A stretch of DNA of 41,442 bases from Microvirga zambiensis WSM3693 (lineage in GTDB: Bacteria; Pseudomonadota; Alphaproteobacteria; Rhizobiales; Beijerinckiaceae). Below the pieces are notes generated by a model. The model did not search any database. It was given only the letters and a program-made list of their open reading frames with translations, and was not told where the DNA came from. The stretch's first letter is position 1. Every line of letters begins with the position of its first letter. The stretch spans positions 1-41,442 of the forward strand of contig NZ_JAERQD010000052.1 in the NCBI RefSeq assembly GCF_016735695.1. The letters are read 5' to 3'. The translations under genes and the position numbers were made by a program. Positions 7,666-14,228 of this stretch are shown here, piece by piece.

Positions 7666-8403
7666 TTAGGCCTCCCGCGTCAGGCGCGCCCTGAGGCGGT
7701 CGATGGTGTCGGGCTCAAGTCCAATCGAGATCAAATAGGCTTCGACGGAGCCATGATTGTCGATCAGGAAAGCGAGCATGGCGACCATGGTCTGCCGTTC
7801 GCAGGCCAGCAACGGCCGGAAGGATTCGATGTCCGTGCCACGCGCGGCCGCGTCGGCGACGAAGGTCTCCAGCAACGGCGCGATCATCGGACCGGTCAAT
7901 GCGTAGTCTTCGACGATGACGGCCGCCTCGACCCCAGCCAAGGCGAGCATCAGCGCCGCGATCAGGCCGGTGCGGTCCTTGCCCGCCGTGCAATGAAACA
8001 GCACGATGCCCTCGGGCGCATCGGCGATCAGCGTCAAGACCTGCGCAATCGCGCCGTGACGGGTTGTGAGCGCAGCGAGATAAAGATCGAGCAACAGGTC
8101 GCCGCCCGTCATGGTCGCCGGATCCAGCGCATCGAAGAGCGAGATGTTGTGGTAGGCGACGTCCGGATTGTCCCGGAACGGGTTCGGATGGCTTTCCAAT
8201 TCATGGTCGCGGCGCAGGTCGATGACGGTCCGCACGCCTTCGCCGGTGAGCGTGGCCATGCCGGCCGTGTCGAGCCGATGCAGACCGTCGGCGCGGAGCA
8301 GACGCCGCCAGCGGGTCTGCCCCTCCCCCGAGGCGTAGCCGCCGAGGTCGCGGATATTGAAGGTGCCTGCAACGGCGACGTGTCGTTCGAATCGAGGCTG
8401 CAT
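7666..8403 (-). CDS. Tyrosine-protein phosphatase family (PF13350-like), possible phosphoinositide/organophosphate phosphatase
   Basis: The gene encodes 245 aa. The start ATG 8403 shares one base with the permease stop, so translation is probably coupled; the frame is open far upstream only as a shadow of the permease. NIRDLGGY (16-23) and the P-loop HCTAGKDRTG (Cys 138, Arg 144) identify the Y_phosphatase3 group, which includes MptpB and Listeria LipA. Members use a cysteinyl-phosphate intermediate, and several act on phosphoinositides as well as phosphoproteins. No signal peptide is visible, so it should act on material after import. Its place inside an organophosphate-type ABC operon suggests a catabolic role rather than signalling, which is an inference. 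Confidence 0.85.
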   Translation of the reverse strand: MQPRFERHVAVAGTFNIRDLGGYASGEGQTRWRRLLRADGLHRLDTAGMATLTGEGVRTVIDLRRDHELESHPNPFRDNPDVAYHNISLFDALDPATMTGGDLLLDLYLAALTTRHGAIAQVLTLIADAPEGIVLFHCTAGKDRTGLIAALMLALAGVEAAVIVEDYALTGPMIAPLLETFVADAAARGTDIESFRPLLACERQTMVAMLAFLIDNHGSVEAYLISIGLEPDTIDRLRARLTREA

Positions 8404-9284
8404 CAGCGAATTCCCGACTTCATGAAGGACTGGATGACCTGTCGCTGCAGGACGACGTAAATGAGGAGGATCGGCAGGCTCGCCAGCGTGGACGCGGCCA
8501 TCAGCGGTCCCCATGCCGTCCCCTCGGACGTGATGAACATCTGAATGCCGATCTGGACGACGCTGCTTTCCGGCGTCCTCGAAAGGAGCAGCGGCCAGAA
8601 ATACTCGTTCCAGGTCGAGATGAAGAGCAGGATCGCGAGCGACGCGATGGTACCGCGCAGGTTCGGCGCCATGACCTCCCACAGGATGCGCCAGCTTTTC
8701 GCGCCATCCATACGCGCGGCCTCGATGACTTCGGTCGGGAAGGAGCGCATGGCCTGGGCCAGCATGAGCACCGCCAGCGCGCCGGCAAAGTGCGGCAGGA
8801 TCAGCGCGGCAAGGCTGTCGAGCAGGCCGAGGTCGGCGACCAGGCGGTAGTTCGGAATCATCACCACCTGGAATGGCACGAGCCAGGTCAGCGCGATCAG
8901 CGTGTAGATGGCCTTGTCGAAGGGGAAACGCCAGCGTGCGAAGGCATAGGCCGCGAGCAGGCCGGTGAAGAGCTGCACGACGGTGACGATGGCCGACACC
9001 AGGAAGGTATTGAGGAGCATTGTCCCGATCGGGATCGCCTTCAAGGCGTGGACATAGTTGTCCAGCGAGGCGGCGCTGGGCCAAAGCGTCGTCTCGAAGA
9101 TCGCGTTTGCCGGGCGAAACGACGAGACGATCATCCAGTAGACCGGAAACAGGCAGATGATCGACAGAACGACCATCACGACGTGGCCGGCGGCGGTGTT
9201 CCAGCGGATCCCGGCTTTGCCCCTTGCGCGGTTGCGCGGCGCGACGTGCGATCGGGCGGGAGCGTAGAGCGCGTCAGTTGTCAT
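8403..9284 (-). CDS. ugpE: ABC transporter permease (UgpE type)
   Basis: The gene encodes 293 aa with six predicted transmembrane segments. It belongs to the carbohydrate-uptake (MalG/UgpE) permease family. The EAA coupling motif is visible at EVIEAARMDGAKSWRILWEVMAP, where the cytoplasmic helix contacts the ATPase. The Gln/Arg-rich C-terminus (LQRQVIQSFMKSG) is typical for UgpE. It overlaps the upstream permease gene by 11 bases and its stop overlaps the phosphatase start. It forms the inner-membrane channel with the UgpA-like subunit. Confidence 0.9.
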   Translation of the reverse strand: MTTDALYAPARSHVAPRNRARGKAGIRWNTAAGHVVMVVLSIICLFPVYWMIVSSFRPANAIFETTLWPSAASLDNYVHALKAIPIGTMLLNTFLVSAIVTVVQLFTGLLAAYAFARWRFPFDKAIYTLIALTWLVPFQVVMIPNYRLVADLGLLDSLAALILPHFAGALAVLMLAQAMRSFPTEVIEAARMDGAKSWRILWEVMAPNLRGTIASLAILLFISTWNEYFWPLLLSRTPESSVVQIGIQMFITSEGTAWGPLMAASTLASLPILLIYVVLQRQVIQSFMKSGIR

Positions 9285-10218
9285 GGAACGAGTACCTGTC
9301 CATCAGCCGGAAGAGAATGAAGGCGACGGCGCCGAAGCCGAGGAAGAGGATCACGGCGGCGGCCGAGCTCCACCCCACCGACATCGTCGAGAAGCCGAAA
9401 TCCCAGAGGATGTAGAAGATATTGGTGGTTGCCCCGAGCGGTCCGCCGCCGGTCAGCACATGGACGTAGGAGAAGCTCCATTGCGCGCCGAGCAGGATCG
9501 TCATCAGCGTCAGGAACAGAATCGTCGAGCGCAACAGCGGCAGGCGGATGTCGCGGATGATCTGCCAGCGTGACGCGCCGTCCATGCGGGCGGCCTCGAT
9601 CAGCGACGGGTTGATGTTGGCGTTCGCAGCCGAGAATATCAGCGTCGAGAAGCCGATCAGCTTCCAGCCGGTGAGCCCGATGATCGTCCAGATCGCCACC
9701 TTGGGATCCTGCAGGAAGCGGACCGGCCGGTAGCCGAACAGAGAGATCGCCTCGTTGACCATGCCGTGACCGGGATCCAGCAGCCAGCGCCAGATGGCGG
9801 CAGCCACCACGGGAGCAATGATCATCGGCATGAAGATGATCGCCCGATAGACATTGCGCGAGCGCGCCGGCAGGTCATGGGTGTAGATGGCGATGCCCAG
9901 CGGGATCAGAACCGCCAACGGCAGCAGGCCGATGACGTAGACCAGCGTATTGGACAGCGCCTGCCAGAATTTCGGCAAGGCGAAGATATTGGCATAATTC
10001 TGCCAGCCGACGAACCGCATCGGGGAGGTCGGCAGCATGTTCCATTCGTAAAAGCTCAGGCGAAACGCGTCGATCAGCGGCCAGTAGATCCAGATGATCA
10101 GCGTGATCGCTGCCGGCGCGAGATAGAGCCAGGGCGCGAGGTGACGCAGGTTGGTGCGCCGGGATGGCACCGCGACGGCGCGGGCCGGCAGCGGCTGGCT
10201 GAGCGCTGCGTCTGTCAT
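9274..10218 (-). CDS. ugpA: ABC transporter permease (UgpA type)
   Basis: The gene encodes 314 aa. ATG 10218 is chosen over the upstream ATG 10254 because GGAG lies 7 bases before it. An N-terminal cytoplasmic tail is followed by about six membrane helices, starting at LAPWLYLAPAAITLIIWIYW. The EAA motif is at SLIEAARMDGASRWQIIRDI, near residue 220. It belongs to the MalF/UgpA family and pairs with the UgpE-like subunit encoded immediately downstream. It sits between the binding-protein gene and that subunit in the operon. Confidence 0.9.
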   Translation of the reverse strand: MTDAALSQPLPARAVAVPSRRTNLRHLAPWLYLAPAAITLIIWIYWPLIDAFRLSFYEWNMLPTSPMRFVGWQNYANIFALPKFWQALSNTLVYVIGLLPLAVLIPLGIAIYTHDLPARSRNVYRAIIFMPMIIAPVVAAAIWRWLLDPGHGMVNEAISLFGYRPVRFLQDPKVAIWTIIGLTGWKLIGFSTLIFSAANANINPSLIEAARMDGASRWQIIRDIRLPLLRSTILFLTLMTILLGAQWSFSYVHVLTGGGPLGATTNIFYILWDFGFSTMSVGWSSAAAVILFLGFGAVAFILFRLMDRYSFHDN

Positions 10219-10250
10219 GGACTTTCTCCGGATCTGAAGGCCGAGGCCTG

Positions 10251-10282
10251 GCATCGGACTCTCTCTGCAAGGAGCCCGATGC
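10251..10282 (-). promoter_or_regulatory. Intercistronic hairpin between binding-protein and permease genes
   Basis: GCATCGG and CCGATGC form a 7-bp stem with an 18-base loop in the 79-base gap after the solute-binding-protein gene. Hairpins at this place often protect the upstream message from 3' exonucleases and so raise binding-protein levels over permease levels. There is no T-run, so it is not a full terminator. Confidence 0.45.
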
Positions 10283-10297
10283 TGGCGCTTCGTCGTG

Positions 10298-11602
10298 TTA
10301 CTTCGGCATCAGCGGCTGGGCATTGTCCTGCGCCGCCCCCATGGCCTTCGCCGGATCCATGCCGCCGAAGACGGCCATTTCGGTGCCTTCCATCATGATC
10401 TTCTGGATCTGCCGGTAGTTCGAGCCGGGGAAGGCCTCCCACCGCTCCAGGATCGCGAGTTGCTCGAGGTTCGGCTTGATCAGCGGATGCTTCTTGACCC
10501 AGTCGCCGAGATACTTCGGATCGTCGACGATGTCGGTCCGCAGCGGCAGATAGCCGATCTCGGAGGTGATGACCGTATAGGCCTCCTTCGAGGTCATGAA
10601 CTTCATCAGCTCCCAAGCGGCGCGCTGCTTCAGCGGATCGCGGCTCAGGATCACCAGAGCGCTGCCCGAATTGTTCGGCCGCTGCGGCTTGTCGCCGAAG
10701 CGCGGCATGGTGGTCGCGCGCAGGTCGAATTTGCCTTCTGCGCCCTTCACCAGAAAGCCCTGGATCGCGGAGGTCTGAAGGTACATGCCGACATTGCCCG
10801 ATGCCATGCCTTCCATGGCCGCCTGCAATTCGAGATTGGTGTAGGCGCCGCTGTCATAGAGATCGCGCAGCATCGTCACCGCTTCAACCGAGGCTGGCTG
10901 GGCGAAGGCCAGCTGTCTGCGATCCTCGGACATTAACCCGCCGCCGTTGGAGCGCAGCACGCCCTGGAACAGCCAATCGCCGGCCGAGGGGCCGAAGATG
11001 CCGGTCGCGATGCCTTCGGCTTTGGTCTTGTCGACGATGGCAAGGGCAGCCTGCTTGACCTCAGCCCAAGTCTTAGGCGGCTTGTCCGGGTCAAGGCCGG
11101 CCTGCTTGAACAGGTTAGCATTGTAGAACAGCACCGGCGTGGAGAAGGTATAGGCCAGGCCATAGGTCTTGCCGTTGATGACACCGAGCCGGAGGCCGTT
11201 CGGCGTGATCCCCTCGAAATGCTGCTTGAGCTCGGCTTCCGGAACGGTGCCCTCGAGTGCCACCGCGCCGAGATTGTCGACCGTAAAATTCAGGTCGGAA
11301 AAGACCATCTGCACGACGTCCGGGATGCGGCCGGCCGCGACGTCAGCCTGGATGCGGCTGGTGATATCAGCCGAACTTGCCCCGACACCCTCGACCTTGA
11401 TGTTCGGATTGGCCTTCTCGAACGCGGCGATCATCCGCTTGGTCGCTTCCGCACCGTTGCCGGCAGAGGCGAGATTGTAGTTATAGTAGCTGATAGTCAC
11501 CGGCTGTTGCACGGTGGCCGGGAACTCCCCGGCAAAGGCGGGAAGAGCGCCGCTGGCGGCAAGCAGAGCGAGCGAGCCGGTGAGGAATGTCTTGCGGTTC
11601 AT
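10298..11602 (-). CDS. ugpB: Extracellular solute-binding protein (UgpB type)
   Basis: The gene encodes 434 aa, the normal size for family 1 solute-binding proteins. ATG 11602 has GGAG 7 bases upstream, and a signal peptide follows (MNRKTFLTGSLALLAASGAL, cleaved after PAFA). The open frame extends much further upstream (to 12118) but that part is a shadow of the metallophosphoesterase gene. The mature protein starts with a typical VTISYYNYNLASAGNGAEAT strand-helix, and later has MVFSDLNFTVDNLGA and a hinge region WAEVKQAAL. It delivers the substrate to the UgpA/UgpE-like permease. The name reflects similarity only; the ligand is inferred to be a glycerophosphodiester-like or other phosphate ester. 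Confidence 0.85.
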   Translation of the reverse strand: MNRKTFLTGSLALLAASGALPAFAGEFPATVQQPVTISYYNYNLASAGNGAEATKRMIAAFEKANPNIKVEGVGASSADITSRIQADVAAGRIPDVVQMVFSDLNFTVDNLGAVALEGTVPEAELKQHFEGITPNGLRLGVINGKTYGLAYTFSTPVLFYNANLFKQAGLDPDKPPKTWAEVKQAALAIVDKTKAEGIATGIFGPSAGDWLFQGVLRSNGGGLMSEDRRQLAFAQPASVEAVTMLRDLYDSGAYTNLELQAAMEGMASGNVGMYLQTSAIQGFLVKGAEGKFDLRATTMPRFGDKPQRPNNSGSALVILSRDPLKQRAAWELMKFMTSKEAYTVITSEIGYLPLRTDIVDDPKYLGDWVKKHPLIKPNLEQLAILERWEAFPGSNYRQIQKIMMEGTEMAVFGGMDPAKAMGAAQDNAQPLMPK

Positions 11603-11753
11603 GGGTGAGCTCCGATCGCGTGAATTCATTCGGCTGCGACGAGAGCGGCTTCTTGCGCCTGCGTCTCGTAGAAGCGGATGACCTCGGCCATGCCGGCGAA
11701 GGTATGGACCTTGAGCTCGCGGCGCTCGGCCGGTTGTGGCACGAAGGAAATTG

Positions 11754-12512
11754 TCAGCCCGAAGGCCGGACGGTGCCGATGGCGAAGGACGCGCCGGAAA
11801 CCATCCGCAGACCTTCATGCAGGTAGCGCACGTCGGTTGCTGCGTGCTGGCCGATGCCGACGACCACCGGGATGCCGTACCAGTTGCTGACCCGGTCATA
11901 GTGGATATGGCCGGACAGGATGCCCAGGATGTTCTCGCGCCCCTTGAGCAGGTCGCGCAAAGCCTGTGTGTCGGCAATCGACAGCGCTTCCCATTCAAGC
12001 GCAGCGTCCTCATCCAGCGCCGGTGCATGGTGCATGACAAGGAGCTTTGGAAGATCCGGATGGCGGTCCAGCTCGGCGGCGAGCCAGTCGATCTGACCCT
12101 CTTCGAAGTGGCCCCCAATCTTAAACGGCTTGCTCGAGTCGATCATGACGACATGGATGCCATCGATGACGGCAGAATGATCGTAGGGCGCGCTCGTCTC
12201 CTCGGTTCGGCCGAGCATCACCGGATAGAAGCCTTCGCGCTTGTCGTGGTTGCCGAGCGTATAGAGCACCGGCATCGCGAGGCCGGCCTCGTCCATGATG
12301 CTCTTCAGGCGGTGATAGGCTTCCGGCTCGCCATGATTGGTCAGGTCGCTGCTGGCGACGATGAAACGCGGAGCTGGCTGCAGTGACTTGATGTCGGAAA
12401 GGATCGCCCGCAGCGTTGCTTCCGTATCGGAATAGAGATGATCGTCCTGAACATTCGGGTTGCCGATATGAAGATCGGTGATGTGCACGAAAGTGAGCGG
12501 GGTTGCGGACAT
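11754..12512 (-). CDS. Calcineurin-like metallophosphoesterase (GpdQ/Icc type), C-terminus frameshifted
   Basis: The frame gives 252 aa from ATG 12512; ATG 12518 is an equal alternative because AGGA lies just upstream. All metal-ligand motifs are present: DLH (13-15), the Asp of SSDLTNHG (56; the usual preceding Gly is Ser), GNHD (87-90), MHH (160-162) and GHIH (201-204). This arrangement fits cyclic-nucleotide or glycerophosphodiester phosphodiesterases. The frame stops at 11754-11756, but the next frame continues in good coding sequence (LTISFVPQPAERRELKVHTF) to a TGA at 11626-11628. That stop lies 23 bases before the binding-protein start. A single missing base near 11757 explains this, so the last 44 residues are lost. 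Catalysis may survive. It is the first gene of the ugp-like operon. Confidence 0.8.
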   Translation of the reverse strand: MSATPLTFVHITDLHIGNPNVQDDHLYSDTEATLRAILSDIKSLQPAPRFIVASSDLTNHGEPEAYHRLKSIMDEAGLAMPVLYTLGNHDKREGFYPVMLGRTEETSAPYDHSAVIDGIHVVMIDSSKPFKIGGHFEEGQIDWLAAELDRHPDLPKLLVMHHAPALDEDAALEWEALSIADTQALRDLLKGRENILGILSGHIHYDRVSNWYGIPVVVGIGQHAATDVRYLHEGLRMVSGASFAIGTVRPSG

Positions 12513-12597
12513 GAGCATCGGATCCTGTGAGGCGCGCCCGCCGTAAGGGGCGGGACTTGCGTGAGAACAAGGGAGGAGGTAATCCAGGTTCATGACA

Positions 12598-12619
12598 ACT
12601 GAATGAACGTTCATTCAGT
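12598..12619. promoter_or_regulatory. 22-bp perfect palindrome, TetR-type operator
   Basis: The core is TGAATGAACGTTCATTCA, flanked by AC and GT, giving 22 bp of perfect two-fold symmetry. It lies between the divergent TetR gene and the metallophosphoesterase gene. Size and symmetry fit a TetR/AcrR dimer site, and the TGAATGA half-site resembles operators of several members. It probably represses both directions until an inducer is bound. Confidence 0.8.
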
Positions 12620-12635
12620 CGTGTGGGAGAGACTT

Positions 12636-13205
12636 TTGGATCACGTCGTCGACAAGCGCGAGCGCATCCTGGCAGCCGCGTCCAACCTGATCGTGAAGAA
12701 CGGGCTGCAATGTTCGATGGTGGAGATTGCCCAGGTCGCCGGTGTCGCGACCGGCACGGTGTATCTTTACTTCAAGTCGAAGGAGGATCTGATCCGTGGT
12801 GTCTATAGCCGGCTGACGGAGCAGGCGCTGGCGGCACTCGTGGTCGAACACGGCCCGGAGGTCTCGCACGAGGCGCGCATCCGCCGCTATATCGACGACT
12901 ACATCACCTTCATCTGGGCTGACCAGGACCGCGCCATCCTGTTCGAATACCTCTCCAACGTGCCGCTGATTCCGGCCGAGGATCTGCGCAAGCTGTTCGC
13001 GCCTGTCACCGCCTTCACCGCCCGCCTCGTGACAGAAGCTCGCGCGGCGGGAATACTGCGCGACCTGCCGATGTCGGACATGGGCGGTTTCATTGGCGGC
13101 GGCATCCGCAACACGCTGAAATGGCGGCGCGTCGATGGATCAACGCTGTTGCCGGCCGAGCGCGCGGCAATTGCAGAGATGTGCTGGAGCGCGATCGCTG
13201 CCTAA
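12636..13205 (+). CDS. TetR/AcrR-family transcriptional regulator
   Basis: The protein is 189 aa from TTG 12636, which is preceded by GGGAG 6 bases upstream. The longer ATG 12603 start lies inside the palindromic operator and would need leaderless or unusual initiation. The N-terminal helix-turn-helix is clear: KRERILAAASNLIVKNGLQC, then VEIAQVAGVATGTVYLYF and KSKEDLIRGV. The C-terminal ligand-binding half is helical (ARIRRYIDDYITFIWADQDR). It is divergent from the ugp-like operon and separated from it by the palindrome, so it most likely represses that operon and itself. The inducer is probably the transported compound or a breakdown product, which is an inference. Confidence 0.9.
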   Translation: MDHVVDKRERILAAASNLIVKNGLQCSMVEIAQVAGVATGTVYLYFKSKEDLIRGVYSRLTEQALAALVVEHGPEVSHEARIRRYIDDYITFIWADQDRAILFEYLSNVPLIPAEDLRKLFAPVTAFTARLVTEARAAGILRDLPMSDMGGFIGGGIRNTLKWRRVDGSTLLPAERAAIAEMCWSAIAA

Positions 13206-13496
13206 GTGGGATCGGTTCAGGACCAGTTGAAACTGCACCATGCGCTCATGCGCTCTTTATGGATGTCTATCCTATGCCTGGCTCATCCACTCTATCTGGG
13301 GATGCAGACCCGCTTGGGATCGATCGCGCCTTCTGGTCTCCTAAGGTCAGCTCCGCACCGCATCTGGTTAGAGGTCGAACACTTCCGGTGAGCTACCGCC
13401 ATCATCACGGCTATGGATTTCGACACACTCAGCGGAGCAGACCGCTGCCACATGCATGCCCTTCGCCCTGAATCCGGGCTTGGTGCTTGTTTTGCC
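13206..13496. other. Intergenic, no supported gene
   Basis: Short overlapping frames here (for example 13206-13391) have no clear ribosome site, poor codon bias and no recognisable motif. I see no repeat or RNA gene. Confidence 0.4.
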
Positions 13497-13847
13497 TTAC
13501 GCACCTTCAAGAAGCGCAGTCAGCTCCCGGCTATAGGTCTCCCGCCGTTGGTGATGTCGCGATTCAAGCATTGCAAGCGCGCGATCCTTGACGTGCGTAT
13601 CTGGCAATGTCGCGATGAGGTCCTGACGTTGCCGCTCGTATTGATCATCCATTTCCTTCAAGATGGATTGGAGGGACTTCGCGAGAGGATGATCCTCGAC
13701 AACTGTCGTTTCTGCAGTTTGACAAATCACTGTCTGCTCCCAGGGAACACAGCGCTCCAGCCACTTATGTGGGAAAACAAGTGCGGTGTCTGTCGGGAAA
13801 ACGACAGATCCGATGAATTCAATACGATTTGGCGTATATTTCCGCAC
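13497..13847 (-). CDS. Hypothetical protein
   Basis: The frame gives 116 aa from GTG 13847, with no good ribosome site, so the start is uncertain. The C-terminal 65 residues are strongly helical and charged (SLQSILKEMDDQYERQRQDL, then a KDRALAMLESRHHQRRETYS segment), consistent with a real cytoplasmic protein or an antitoxin-like or adaptor helix. The N-terminal half contains two Cys residues (LERCVPWEQTVICQT). I do not recognise a family. The base composition is less GC-rich than the flanking operons, in keeping with the patchwork nature of this region. Confidence 0.45.
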   Translation of the reverse strand: MRKYTPNRIEFIGSVVFPTDTALVFPHKWLERCVPWEQTVICQTAETTVVEDHPLAKSLQSILKEMDDQYERQRQDLIATLPDTHVKDRALAMLESRHHQRRETYSRELTALLEGA

Positions 13848-14228
13848 AGCGCTACATCATTAGACAAGGGTTGCTGAAACAACTGTCATTTCAACTCCCC
13901 GAACGATCGCGTGACAGGCATCGCCAGCCGGCTCAATACCTTACGTGTATTCTTGCAGAACGGCCCATGAGACAGATACGGATTGGCTGCCATGGCCGCG
14001 ACAGGATACGTACACTGGGCGCGTGGCGTATCAGCCCGAACAAGAACTCTGGTGCTATTGGTAGATGTTATCAGTGTGATTGGAGGGCTTCGTCTCCGCT
14101 GACGCCTTGGCCGAGGGCTTTCAGACAGCACCCTCGGCCAGGGCGCTTTGATACGGCATCGGGATGTCAGTCAACAGTCGACACGATACGGGGCTGCCAG
14201 GAGGAGCGTGCTATGGCCCATTCCAGCG
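13848..14228. other. Intergenic region with a long inverted repeat
   Basis: No convincing gene is seen. The notable element is an inverted repeat listed separately at 14104-14144. A very short minus-strand frame (about 35 codons, ending near 13886) is open but lacks a ribosome site. Confidence 0.4.
14104..14144. repeat. 14-bp inverted repeat (possible bidirectional transcript end)
   Basis: GCCTTGGCCGAGGG and CCCTCGGCCAGGGC pair over 14 bp with one G-T pair and a 13-base loop. It lies 85 bases beyond the stop of the protease-nuclease gene. There is no T-run on the minus strand, so it could be a rho-independent-like or RNA-stabilising hairpin rather than a classical terminator. Confidence 0.5.

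Noticed and set aside
7636..8460. A 274-codon plus-strand frame opposite the phosphatase
   Set aside because: The antisense frame lacks motifs, while the minus strand has the HCTAGKDRTG active site.
8404..9084. Upstream extension of the phosphatase frame to 472 codons
   Set aside because: The added residues are an out-of-frame reading of the UgpE-like permease; the real start is ATG 8403.
11603..12118. Upstream extension of the binding-protein frame to 606 codons
   Set aside because: The signal peptide and ribosome site lie at 11602; the extension shadows the metallophosphoesterase.
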